Positions 1-10,450 of a stretch of DNA of 64,000 nucleotides are shown here, piece after piece. Source of the stretch: Tilletiopsis washingtonensis (taxonomy: Eukaryota; Basidiomycota; Exobasidiomycetes; Entylomatales); assembly GCF_003144115.1 (NCBI RefSeq), contig NW_020312001.1:586722-650721 (forward strand), in the 5' to 3' direction. The stretch's first letter is position 1; each line of letters opens with the position of its first letter. A model generated the notes under the pieces. It did not search any database, had not been told where the DNA came from, and worked only from the letters and a program-made list of their open reading frames with translations. The translations under genes and the position numbers were made by a program.

Positions 1-38
1 GCGCTGTGCCCTCCCCCTCGCTCACATTTGTCTCGCAG

Positions 39-238
39 GCTCGAGAGCTCTACGCCGAAGATGTAAGCAAACAAGTTGCCTTCGCTCGTCTCACTCCCCC
101 ACACACCCGCGCTTCTCGCCGCCCCCGCAGTTCCACCTCATCCGCTGCCCGCTGCTCACAGAGGAGATCCGCGGCGTCGAGAAGATCAAGAGCTTCTCCA
201 ACTTCCTCGTCCAGCCCTTTACGGCACCAGAGGCATGA
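39..238 (+). CDS. GET3: GET3/ArsA-type ATPase, C-terminal end (partial at left edge)
   Basis: Last two coding exons of the cytosolic ATPase that delivers tail-anchored proteins to the ER (GET/TRC40 pathway). Exon 39-62 follows the acceptor TCTCGCAG (31-38); intron 63-130 begins GTAAGC and ends CCCCGCAG; exon 131-238 ends in TGA. Together they encode 43 residues with ELYAEDF followed by EIRGVEKIKSFSNFL, which align with the C-terminus of yeast Get3 (ELYEDF, then EIRGL and FSQFL). Bases 1-38 look like the end of the preceding intron. The P-loop and client-binding parts lie outside the window. The identity rests on the C-terminal motif only, but its order and spacing are characteristic. Confidence 0.85.
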
Positions 239-659
239 AGGGGGAGGGGGGGTGAACAGCCGAGCGAATGGGATGGAGAGGAGGAGGAGGAGGAGGAGGA
301 GGAGGAGGAGGAGGAGGAGGACGCTTAGACGCGCGCGCGCGCCGGTCACATACTTGCAACTGAGCGCCACATGGGCAGACACACACATAAAGGGGAATGA
401 TGTGCATGGCATTTCGCTCGAGCGGCGTCATGTGAAGCACACGAACGAAAGGAGGGTGTGGCCCGGCGAGAGTATTGAGGGAGGCAGCGGGGCGCGCGCG
501 CGCGGATCGACGGACAGCACGAGAGAGGCGGTGTGGGGGTGTATATACGAGGCGAGATGTGATTGTGAATGCGAGTCGCGAGAGAGAGTGTGAGAGAAGA
601 GAGCGAGCCGGAGCTGGGACGAGCGCAAAGCATGGCAACCGCACAAACGGCGTAACGCC
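239..659. other. GET3/YPT7 convergent intergenic region, repeat-rich
   Basis: This 421-base gap separates the 3' ends of GET3 (plus) and YPT7 (minus). It holds a GGA microsatellite, a short GC-dinucleotide run (about 331-342), a second CG-dinucleotide run near 492-502 and purine-rich sequence with a TATATA-like GTATATACG near 541. Open frames across it are poly-Arg or poly-Leu/Pro translations of the repeat and are not supported as genes. Confidence 0.6.
276..321. repeat. GGA/GAG trinucleotide microsatellite
   Basis: About 14 uninterrupted copies of a GGA trinucleotide lie just downstream of the GET3 stop codon. It is purine-only on the plus strand and would lie in the GET3 3' UTR or the shared 3' flank with YPT7. 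Likely length-polymorphic. Confidence 0.95.
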
Positions 660-2382
660 CTAGCAGTTGCAGCCGCTCTGCTGGTAGTCGCCGTCGATTC
701 TGCGCCCGCGAGGACAGGTCAGTGACCGTGACGCAGGAATAGCCGTCGCGAGGACTCACCTGATCGGATCCGGCGCCTCCGAGTACCTCATATCGCAATG
801 CTCGCATCAGTCAGCCTGTCCAAAATGAGCGCACAAGAGACACATCACTCACAGTTCCGCCTCGGCCTCCTGCTGCAGCGCGTTGCGCGCAATCGTCTGG
901 AACGCCTGCTCGACGTTGATGGCCTCCTTTGAGCTCGTCTCAAAGTACGGAATGTTGCCCTTGGCCTGGCACCACGTCATGGCGCGCTTCTGCGAGACCT
1001 GGGCAGGGTGCGGCGAGAGGTGTCAGCCCCATGCCACCGCCGCACAGTGGGCCGTGGGCCGCAATGGAGCTCTCTGCTTCCGCAGGGCTCTGTCTGCGGC
1101 CTAGAGAGCTGCCGTTCGTGCAAGCCATCTTGGCTTGGTCCATGCGCCCACGGCGGCGCAGCGACTCGCTTATCTGCCGAAGCCATCGCGCTTCCCTCCC
1201 AGTCGATCTGCGCCGCCCTCCAGCTCCCTCTCCCTCGGCACGACTCACCATCCGCTTGCTCTCCTCCACATCAATCTTGTTGCCCAGCACGACGAACGGG
1301 AAGTGCTCGGCATCATGCGGGCCCGCCTGGATGAGGAACTCGTCGCGCCAGCTGTCGAGCGTCTCGAAGCTGCGTGCGCTGTTGACGTCGTACACCAGCA
1401 CGCAGCAGTCTGCGCCGCGGTAGAAGGCCACGCCGAGAGACTGGAATCGCTCTTGGCCGGCCGTGTCCCAGAGCTGAGAAGCCAGAGTCAGTCACTGGGC
1501 CCGGCACGACGCATACGAACTGCGCCGGCGAGCAGAGCGCGAGAGGGAAGCTTGGCTGCTGATGCGCATCTGGCACTGAAGCCCGGGCGACCGCACAGAA
1601 CGGCCAACACCCTCAGGTGAGTCTGCTGCGTGCAGCCGAACGCGCGCCTCATGCCCTGCATCGTTCGCGCTCCTCTCGCTGTCTCTCGCTCCCTGATCGG
1701 CTTACACGCCATTCAACCAGTGCGGCAGTCCTTGGCGCCTTTCGGCCTGCAGACCGCAGCAGCACGTCGGCAGGAGATACGACTCACCTGCATCGTCACG
1801 AGCCGGTCGTCGACAAGCACTTCGCGCGTCAGGAAGTCTGCGCCAATCGTCGCCTTGTACGCGCTGCTGAAGCGCTTGTTGACGTCTGTGCACACCCAGC
1901 GAGAGACGACAAAGCGTCAGTCGGAGCGCCAGACATAGGCGAGAGAGCGAGAAGGCGCAGGAGAGACGCACATTGGTTCATCAAGGATGTCTTGCCGACG
2001 CCTGAGTCGCCCAGGATCTGGAGGACGGGGGAGAGGTGAGCTGATTTGCCTCAGAGAGGCGAGGATGCCGCGCCAGTAGAGCCGCTGCTCTCGCGCACGG
2101 CTGCGACAGCTGCGGCATTGCGATACCTAGCAGCGCTGGCACAGCGAAGCGCTGCCAAGCGCATACGTCCAGACCACGCGCTGCGCCACGAGCCTGCCCC
2201 TTGGCCGGGCAGAGCACGTATCTCTGCCGCCTCCACACGGCGCCTCTCGCCACGAGAGACAGGCGCTACGCACAATGACCTGCGGGCGGAAGAGCGTCAG
2301 CTATGCGATTCACACCAAGCGCCAAAGTTTTGGCGAAGGAGCAAGGGCGCACCTTGAGCAGGACCTTCTTGCGCGTCGCCAT
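660..2382 (-). CDS. YPT7: Rab7-type small GTPase Ypt7, with a 6-nt microexon
   Basis: Vacuole/late-endosome Rab GTPase for homotypic fusion and HOPS recruitment. Eight exons: 2382-2353, 2279-2274, 2017-1972, 1885-1788, 1473-1249, 998-853, 786-760, 699-660; total 205 residues, the normal Ypt7 size. P-loop GDSGVGKT (15-22), WDTAGQE (62-68), NKID (125-128) and a C-terminal CNC geranylgeranylation motif are present. The start ATRKKVLLK is the Rab7 signature. Exon 2 is only GTCATT (Val-Ile) between a CAG acceptor and a GTGCGT donor; without it two residues of strand beta-1 are missing. Introns 2, 4 and 5 (256, 314, 250 nt) are long for this window. The acceptor before exon 7 is GAG. Confidence 0.95.
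2274..2279 (-). other. YPT7: 6-nt microexon of YPT7
   Basis: Minus-strand GTCATT flanked by CCCGCAG upstream and GTGCGT downstream. It supplies Val11-Ile12 between exon 1 (ending VLLK) and exon 3 (starting ILGDSG), restoring the conserved VLLKVIILGDSG order of Rab7 proteins. Skipping it would keep frame. Confidence 0.85.
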
Positions 2383-2927
2383 GCTGGGCTAGCGGAGCAA
2401 AGGGGGCGGGAGTGGAGTGGAGTTGAGGCGAGCCAGCAATGGGGCTGCGGCGTGCGACGAGGGCGCAGCGCGGTCTGCGGTGGCGCTGGCGGGCGTGCGA
2501 GATGCGCAAGCACGAGACACGGAGAGAGGAGCGCCGCGGTGCGAGGGCTGGGTGAGCGGGTGGGGTGGGGTGGAGTGGAGTGGAGCTGGCGCTGAGCGGC
2601 GTGGGGCCGAGCGGGCGCGGGCGCGCGCTGACGGCGCAGGCGGGCCGCCCGAGCTGGCGCAGCGGGCGCCGCCTGCACCTGCACCTGCGCGCGCGGCCGA
2701 TCAGCACGCCTGAGACGAATACAACGAGGGCACTACAACAACTCGCGCCTCCTCCGTACTCCCGCATTTCTATTCTCCTCCCTCGCAGTCGCCTCCCCCT
2801 CTCTTGCCCGCGCATTGCGCGCGAGCAGCTCTGCGTACAGCGCCACACGCCTCCGACAGCCAACAATCAACAAGCTCCGTCCATGGATGTATTAGTGGAC
2901 GCACGCGGATCTCGAATCAGTCTATGC
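2383..2927. promoter_or_regulatory. YPT7 upstream region / AVO1 3' flank
   Basis: This 545-base stretch lies between the YPT7 start and the AVO1 stop, both on the minus strand. It has two GTGGA/GTGGG pentamer clusters (2409-2424 and 2558-2586), GC-rich runs and, from about 2750 to 2820, a pyrimidine-rich plus-strand segment. No coding frame here has recognisable protein content. It should hold the YPT7 promoter and 5' UTR. Confidence 0.5.
2558..2586. repeat. GTGGG/GTGGA pentamer repeat
   Basis: Five to six imperfect tandem copies of a GTGGR pentamer; a shorter cluster of the same unit lies at 2409-2424. Both are in the presumed YPT7 5' region. Confidence 0.7.
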
Positions 2928-5900
2928 TCACGCAACCGCGCCCGCCATGCGCTTGTTGATCTCGCCGACAATCTCGGCCGCTTCGCGCGGCGAGCCGGCC
3001 TCGAAGTCGTAGCGCTTCTTGGCGGTGACGAGCTTGAAGCTGGCCGGCACCTTGGTCGACTGCGCACAGCTGAGCACCGAGGAGATGGGGAAGCTGTGCG
3101 GCAAGCGGGAGAGGGGGGCCATCAGCACTGCCGTCTGCTGCAGACGGAGGGCAACAGAGGCTCACCTGGCGGCGGGCAACTGCGTCGCTCGAGATTCGTT
3201 TGGACTGAGAAGGCAGACGTCAGCCCCCGAGCAGCGGCAGAACGAGGCGTCGCGACGCACATGATGTGCACCCAGTCGCCATCGAGCGTCAGCGTGCGTT
3301 CGTGGCGCCCGACAGACATGGGCATCTTGCGGTTGAGCGTGTAGGACTGACGGGGGCACGCGCGCGCAATGCCAGCGATGTGAGCGAGAGTGCAGGCACG
3401 GGCGAGCACTCCGGGGCCAGGCTTGACGCACCTTGTACGTCGACGCCACATCCTTGGCCTTGTTGTACCGCGGCTGCCCGGGCTCCGAGAGACGCTTGAA
3501 GATGGACGCTGCGGCCGACGCATCAGTAGCTGCAGCGCCATGCGTCCCGCAGGCAGCTCACCGCTGGGGTTTGTGCTCTGCGCCGTCAGCGCTCCGGCGC
3601 CGCCCTGAGCTCCCAGGCTCGAGCGCTTGACGAGCGCAAGATCGTGGTTGCCCTCCAGGCTCTCCACGGTGCGATCCAGCGGCGCCACAATCTTCTTGTC
3701 CGGCACGATGAGCGCCCACTCGTCCGGACTGGCGAGCTGGCGCTTGCGACAGATCATCTCGAGCACATCGGCGAGATACATGTCCGACGGCACTTGCAGC
3801 GTCGTCTTGTAGCGCACTGCCGCGTTCGGCGTGACGGCGACGCGCAGAAAGATGGGCTTCTCCGAGCCGAGCGCACTGCGCGAGAGGGCCGAGGAGGCAA
3901 AGATGGGTGTGCCTTGCACGGTGACGAGCGAGCCGGCCGGCGCATTGCTCGCAGCTGCCGCTAGGCGCGCGGCCTGAGGAGCGGGTAGCGTGGAAGCGCC
4001 AAGTCGAGAGGGACCGCTTGCGTCGACGTCGCTGCGAGGTGTGGGTCGCACCGCTGCACGCGCTGCTTTTTGCGCGGGAGTGAGAGCAGCGAGATGCTGC
4101 CGTACTGTCGAGAGAGCGTGAGCTGCCGTGAAAGACCACTTCACGGTCGCACTCACCTTGCGCAGGCGTAGCCTCCACGACTGCGAGCTCATCCGCGCCG
4201 AACTTGCCGACCAGCAGGCTGCGATCAATGGCCGGGTAATCATCATCCACCTCTCCGTCCTCGACAATCCGCAACGCCCAGCCAATCGTACTCAGACGAT
4301 TGTCCAGCCGATCCTGCTCCTTCGCCTCTATTCCGTCATCCAGGTGCGGCAGCCAGGCTTCGTCGACGTAGCACGCAAGGGCATAGCCCACCACTTCCTC
4401 CATACTTGCGTCGCGCCGCACGCTGAGCTGCATCGAGCGCGCTGACCCGTCGAGGGAGAGCGCTTCGCTGCTTGGCTTGCCTGCACGACGAGGCTGCGTG
4501 GCAGCCCAGGGAAAGTAGACCGTGAGCGTCATGCCGCCACCTGAGCGCGCACCGACGCCAGCGTAGGTGTTGGAGAAGGGGTTGGCGGGACCGGCACTTT
4601 GCGCCTTGAGCTGCGCGCTGAGGGATGAAATGGCAGGGCGTGCGGCCAGACTGCGAACGTCGCGCTTGAGAGAGGCAAAGTACTCGTTGGACGCTCCTGT
4701 CATGCTGGCTGCTGCACGAAGTTGGGAGCGGGAGCGCGGCTGCGATGGAGCAGGCTGCCTGGCTACTCCCGCAGCGGGAGGCCGATCGCGAGAGGTGTCG
4801 GACGGCGCAGTGACGTGCGGCACCGGCGCAAGACTCTCGTCTGCCGTGTCGAGGCCGAGGGCCGAGAGGATAGGCGCTGCGGGCTCGACGTCGTCCAACG
4901 ACTGCGCTAGCGCTTGTTCCGCCTCTTCTTCCTCGAGCTGCGCCGGCGGCGCCGCCTGAGGCTGACCCGGCGACATGCGCGGCAGCGTCGAGGCCCGCAT
5001 GCGTGCAAAGTGCGGTGCCGGAGAGCTGGCACTGGTTGAGGAGGCGCCCGTGGAGCTTTCGATGTCGGGCACGCTTGAGTCTGTCGTGCCGCTGATCTTG
5101 CGCATGTGTAATGGCCTGACGCTCGACCCTGCATCTGCTCGCTCGTCGTCGCTCGTTGAGCTGCGGCCGTGGGATGTAAAGTGAGGCTCGTCGATCTCGG
5201 TCACGGGCGTGAAGAAGTGACGCGTGTTCATGGGCGTGTTGTCGGCGCCTCCGCCTACGCTGCCCTGACGCTCGAGGTTGAGGCTCGGGCGCGGGCGAGA
5301 AGAAGGCACGGACGCGAGTGAGAAGACGGTCGAGTTGGACTCGAGGCGCGGCAGACCGGGCGTGGCGCTCCTGCCGTGGAGTGGTCAGCATGACACGCAG
5401 GGCCGCCACGCTGCGCACTGACACGACCGACTCGACATCGTCGTCGTGGCTGTTCATCTCCTCCTCCTCTGCGCCTCTATCTCTCGTCATGCCCAGCAGC
5501 GCCTTTGCTCCCTCACTAGCGCTCCTTCTTCTTCCCTGCGGTAGTGCCGCATCGCGCTGTCGTTCCGGTGCCGGGCCGGCAATGCTCGCGCTCCGCTCCA
5601 CAGGTCGTGAGCCCGGGCCCAAAGGCGGAGAAGACAAACCGCTATCCGAGAAGGAAGAGCTTGGCGCCACGAGCCTCTGATGCCGTCCGCTCTCTCCAGA
5701 TGCAGCATGCAGCGTCAAGGCAGGCACGTCCAGACTGCGTCGTCCCGCCATCAACGAGGCAGTCGCTGCTCCAGCCGTGCCGCTTGTGCCGCTCTGCATG
5801 CTGCCTCTGCGCGCCATCGACACGCGCAGAGAGTCGTCTTCGGCCTGCCGGCCCGCTGCCTCGGCGAGCGCAGCGCTGCGCCGTCGAGTAGGACGCGAGC

Positions 5901-6519
5901 GGCTACTGCTGCCGGACGGCTCATCGAGCGACGGTGCTCGCCGGCCCGAGACGCGCATGCCGAGAGCACCCGAGCGCCCAGCGCCGTAGATGGTGTTGGT
6001 GTACTTGAGCCCTGCGCCGACGCGCGGTGCGGGACCCGAAGCAGGCTGCGCGCTGCTGGCAGATGCCGCATTGGAGGCGCCAGAGGAGAGCGAGGCGCCA
6101 CGCAGCTTGGGCGAGTGCACGGCGCGCAGCTCGGGATGGCAGCGCGCCGACGTCAGGCCGGCTACGACGACGTGCGAGTCGTGTGCCGGCAGCGGCGCCG
6201 CTTCGGCATGACCGCCGCCACTGCGACGTGATGGCGAGGAGGAGGAGGCCTCATCGAGCGCACCCTCTGCTCCAGTGATGGGCGCATCGAGGTGGGCGAT
6301 GGAGGGAAAGGACAGAATCCGGGGACCGGCGACGTCGTCGATGTGTCGCAAGTAGGCAAGACGAAGAGAGTGGATCACATAGCTGGCAGATGGAGTAGCT
6401 TCAGTGTCCGCAGCCCGTGCAGGAGCGATGTTGGAGGAGGGCCAGCAGCGAGCACGCTCGAGACCCATCCCCGTCTGTGCACAGCTGCCCACTCACTCGG
6501 GATCGGCAATGAGCGACAT
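2928..6519 (-). CDS. AVO1: TORC2 subunit Avo1/Sin1
   Basis: Scaffold subunit of TOR complex 2 that binds the AGC-kinase substrate and docks at the plasma membrane. Exons: 6519-6497, 6382-5423, 5370-4157, 4104-3562, 3508-3432, 3346-3261, 3204-3166, 3093-2928; 1035 residues. Order of parts: N-terminal YVIHSLRLAYLRHID, also seen in Avo1/Sin1 proteins, then a long Ser/Pro-rich linker, the CRIM domain from about residue 605 (TLTVYFPWAA, with the acidic EDGEVDDDYPAIDR loop), a Ras-binding-like domain (YKTTLQVPSDMYLADVLEM) and a C-terminal PH domain (SYTLNRKMPM to KKRYDFEAGSPREA). The second intron uses GTCAGT as donor, chosen because it keeps frame and gives a 52-nt intron. All exon lengths sum in frame. 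Confidence 0.93.
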
Positions 6520-7104
6520 GGCGCCACCTCACACGCCAGCGCACGAGGCTGCAGCGTGCGAAGATAATGCTCGGGAAGCAAGCTGCTCTGTCGAAGCAGC
6601 CTACCTCTTCGACGCTGCGGAGCGTGGCAGCGGCTGGACGGCCTCGGTAGTTGCGGGCGGCAGAGTGGCCAGGGCGGCGGCCGGTGCAGAGTGGACGCCG
6701 CACGGGCGGCAGAGGGGTGCTCGGCACTCAGAGCCAGCAACGCTCACGCGCGGCAGACGATGCTGCCGAGCCGCTTGTTGGAGGGAGAGGGTGATGTGGA
6801 GATGAAGAGAACGGCGAGCGGCAGCCAGTGCCCGAGCGGGTGCACGGGCCGCGCTCAGGAGTGCGGAGTCGGGACACGGAACACTCAGACTCTGACTGAC
6901 AGCGAGCTCACCTCCTGCTCATGCGCCGGCCAACGGCTCGCTCCTTGCTTCCACACCACGTGCATCCTTCCCCGCCTCTCCCGCATTTACTGCCTCTCCT
7001 CGACAGACTCGCCCCTTCCACCTCTGCCCATCCTGTTCTTCCTCCGGCGTCTCCCTGCGGCTCGCCTCTTCCGGCTCTCCTCCTCTCGCCCTCTCAAGCG
7101 CTCC
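6520..7104. promoter_or_regulatory. AVO1/URH1 divergent promoter region
   Basis: 585 bases between two divergent start codons. The half next to URH1 (about 6960-7100) is strongly CT-rich on the plus strand, a usual fungal initiator-type feature. The other half has no distinctive motif that I can see. Confidence 0.5.
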
Positions 7105-8536
7105 ATGTCCTCCACTCCCCACGCCATCTGGCTCGACGCCGATCCCGGACACGACGATGCGCTAGCCCTGCTCCTCGCGCTACACTCTCCCGCCCTCAGG
7201 CTGCTCGGCGTCAGCTCCGTCAGCGGCAATGCTGCCGGCCTCTCCACCTGGCACAACGCCGCCAAGCTGCTCGCGGCGTTTGGTGCGAGCGCAGAGCAGG
7301 TGCCGCTGCTACGAGGATGCGATGTGCCGCTTATGCGCACGCCAAAGGCGGCACCGAGCATTCATGGAGAAGACGGACTGGGCGGCGTCAAGGGCCTGTG
7401 GGTTGCCAGTCGCAGAACGACCGTCGACCCACCCACTGATGCCTCCCTCTCAGGCCAGAGCTCTCCTCTCCCTCCGTGCAGTCACATCTTAAGCGCACGT
7501 CCGACGGTCCGGCACCGTTGGCGCTCGTCTCTCATCTTACTTCCCTGCTCCGCACGCGCGTCGAGGCGGGCGAAGAGCCGCTGAGCATTGTGGCCACTGG
7601 TCCGATGACCAACATTGCCCTGCTGCTGAGGATGGCGCCGTCCGAGCTGCTGCTCAAGGGAGTCAAGCAGGTACGGATTCTGGCGCGGCACGGAGCGATC
7701 AGACTGTGCGCTGATGCAGCGACCAGATCGTGCTCATGGGCGGCAACCCCGGCGTCAGCGGCAATATCTCGCCGGCCGCTGAGTTCAACTTCCTCGTCGA
7801 TCCAGAGGTGCGTTCAGCACAGCGGGGCATCATCTCGGCGAGGCGCGGCTTCGTGGGCTGATTTTACATCTTGACAGGCTGCACGCATCGTGTGTGACTC
7901 TCCTCTGCCGGTGATCATGGCCGGGTTGAATGTGACGCATCAAGGTGGGTGCCAAAGGGCCTGGACTCGCTCCAGCTTCCTTGCGGCGTCTGTCGCTCAC
8001 ATTTCTCCCCCTTCAGCCATCTGGACTCGGCCTCTACACGCGCAGCTCCTCTCACTGGGCGCGAGTCCAGTACGCGACGTAGTCTCGAGCGCCATGGAGT
8101 TCTTCGCCGCCGCGTACGCCTCTCAGATGGGCTTCGCCTCTGGGCCTCCCGTGCACGACTTTCTCTGCGTCGCCTATCTCCTCGACGCCTCTCTCTTCGC
8201 CCCTCCCACACCCAGCGCTGCGAATGGGCAAGCAGACGAGGAGGCGAAGAGATACCGGGTGGAGGTGCAGACAAGCGAGGGCCACAACCTGGGAGCGACC
8301 GTCGTGGCGTTCCATGACCAGTGGCCCATCGAACACGAGGGATGGGCGGCTGGCGGCAGAAACGTCCGCGTGCTGGAGCACCTCGACGTGAGTCTCTTTG
8401 CCTCTCTGCCTTCTTCCGGACTCACTGGATGGACTGACGGCCGCTGTGCCCTGGTCAGACCGAGCGTCTCTGGCCGCTTCTCTTCGCCGCAATTGAACGT
8501 GCCGAGGCACGTGTCGCAAGCAACGTCTCCTCATAG
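7105..8536 (+). CDS. URH1: Inosine-uridine preferring nucleoside hydrolase (uridine ribohydrolase)
   Basis: Hydrolyses the N-glycosidic bond of ribonucleosides for pyrimidine salvage. Six exons: 7105-7397, 7454-7670, 7727-7807, 7878-7944, 8017-8387, 8459-8536; 368 residues. The calcium-binding start motif DADPGHDDALAL is directly after the start Met. VATGPMTNIAL, VLMGGNPGVSGN, and AEFNFLVDPE are the other family signatures, followed by a MAGLNVTHQ segment and a C-terminal VHDFLCVAYLL region that holds the late metal-binding Asp. The start at 7105 was chosen over an upstream in-frame ATG because the family begins right at DADPG. Only 60 bases separate its stop from that of TRM10. Confidence 0.93.
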
Positions 8537-8567
8537 ACGCGTCGGACAGCAAGCAATCACCTAATAG

Positions 8568-8580
8568 TAACTTTATTACT
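8568..8580. promoter_or_regulatory. AT-rich 3'-end signal between URH1 and TRM10
   Basis: The 60-base convergent gap includes an AT-rich island that reads AATAAA on the minus strand (8577-8572), about 20 bases past the TRM10 stop. It is a plausible polyadenylation signal for TRM10; the two 3' UTRs probably overlap. Confidence 0.45.
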
Positions 8581-8596
8581 CCGGCATTCGCCCACC

Positions 8597-10257
8597 TCAT
8601 GCGCCCTGAGCAGCCGCACGAGCGCGATTGAACGCCTCCTCTTCGTCCTCCATCTCTTCCTCCAGCAGCAAGGGCGCCTCGGGCACCGCATCGCTCTCCT
8701 CGCCCTCGTCTGAGCGCTCCTGACTCTCCGCTCTCCGCTTCGCCTTGCGTCGTTCCGAGCGTGATTCGCGCTCCTGCTTGCGCGACGGCAGACCGCGGTC
8801 CAAAGCGGCGCCCCACTCGCGAGTCTCGATCCTGCGAGAGCGCAAGACGAAGAGGGATGAAGGGCGCGTCAGTAATTGCTGGCGGCTGGACAGCGGCCTC
8901 TGGTCGCTTGCTGCCAGGACGGGAAACGCACCAGCCGAGAAGGATGTCGAAGACCTGATTCACCGTCAGCACGGCTCGGGGCGCCAAGGCACGCTCGCCG
9001 AGATGAGCCGCGTCGATTGGCAGACGAGCCACGCGCACGCCTAGGGCCTTGGCACGCTCCAGGCAGAGATGCTGGGCAAGGCGGACGGCGAATGAGCATG
9101 GAACAGCGTTGCGAGAAGAAGGCGTGAAGAAAGAGAGAGGCGTGGGGTGGAGAGCACACACACCTTGTGGCGATTCCGATCGACAATGCCGCCAATGACG
9201 TACAGCTTGCCTTCCTCCAGCTCATCCAGCGTCTCGTCGGTGTCGGGCGTGAGATAGACGACGTCGTTCGGCGCAAAGCGAGGCGGAGGACGCGGTGTCG
9301 GTACAGCTCTGGACGAGGCCGCTGCTGAGGTCGAAGCATCTTCAGTTGCATGGAGCTCCTCCGTTGCAGCGGCGGCCGCCTCGTCCGAGGCCTCCGCCTC
9401 TGCATGCAGCGGCGTGCTGCCGTTGTCGTGCACAGCCTGTCTCTCCTCCTCCACCGCTGCTGGTTCGCCCGGAGCGAGCAACAGTCCCTCCAGTCCGCCA
9501 TTGAGCACCCTCTGCGTGCCTCTCCAGTTGTCCCATATCCACGCCTTCTTCATCCTCGCGCCCGTCAACGTCTCCTCGAGCGGCACACCATCCATCTCCT
9601 GTGCTTGCTCCGCAGGCACGGGTGCGCGGCCGTACGACTCGGCGGTGCGCGCTGCGAGGACACGATTGGAGGTGGAGCCGGGACCGGAGAAGAGAATGTG
9701 GCGGAAAGAGGAGGCGGCGAGGCGGTGCGAGGAGTAGAGGAAGGTGAGCTGCGAGGAGAGAGAGATGATCTCCTGCGGCAAGGGAGGGAGAGACGTGTCA
9801 GATGCAGTGCTCGTCGCCAGCCCGCGAACCACGCAGCAGAAACAAGCGCACCCACCCCGTCTTTGCCTCTTCGGTTCCTCACACTGCGCACCAGCTCGCC
9901 TCGCCCACTTGCGCCTCAGCGCCTCACTCTGCGCTCCGTGGCACGCACCTTGTCCGTCATGAGCTCATCGAAGGCCAAGTCGATGCACACGCCTGCGCCA
10001 TGCAGCGTCTTTTGGTGCTGCGGCAGGCGCTTCTGTCTCCTGGCCGGCGGCACAGGCTCGCCCTTGGCCTCGGCCTCCTGGCGGCGCTGCGCCGCACGCG
10101 CCTTGCGCCGCTGCTTCTCCAGGCGCCGGCGCTCCGTCTTGGTCTCGGCGGCGGCGGCGGCGCGCATGGCGCGCTTCTGGGCATTCTTGGAGAGCGGCGC
10201 GGGAGTGTCAGACGCCTCTGGCGCTGCCGTGGCGGTGGAAGGGCCGGCGGCGTCCAT
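8597..10257 (-). CDS. TRM10: tRNA (guanine(9)-N1)-methyltransferase Trm10
   Basis: SPOUT-family enzyme that methylates N1 of G9 in tRNAs with S-adenosylmethionine. Exons: 10257-9949, 9772-9164, 9071-8932, 8831-8597; 430 residues, longer than yeast Trm10 because of an insert between 9300 and 9520. The N-terminus is Lys/Arg-rich (SKNAQKRAMR, ERRRLEKQRRKARAA), as is usual for tRNA binding. Conserved motifs: VCIDLAFDELMTDK, the ILFSGPGS segment, the KLYVIGGIVDRNRHK segment, RVARLPID and VLTVNQVFDILLGW, in the order of the SPOUT catalytic fold. The acidic tail (EEEMEDEEEAF) is typical of fungal Trm10. Divergent from MSF1 across 193 bases. Confidence 0.93.
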
Positions 10258-10450
10258 GATGGGCGGCGGAGAGGGGGATGTGGAGCGAAGCAGAGAAGCA
10301 TGGCGAGCTGAGTAGCGCTGCGAGAAGCGCAACTCGGAACTCGGGCCGCACGCGCCTTGAGCTTTCGCCGCTCCGCCTCCTCGCCGCTTCGTTCCTCCCT
10401 TCGGTCCACCATCCTCCTCTGCCTCGCCCTCACTGGGCAAGCGTGCAGCC

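Noticed and set aside
6-593. 195-residue frame over the GGA repeat
   Set aside because: Made of poly-Arg from the microsatellite; spliced GET3 exons explain the only protein-like part.
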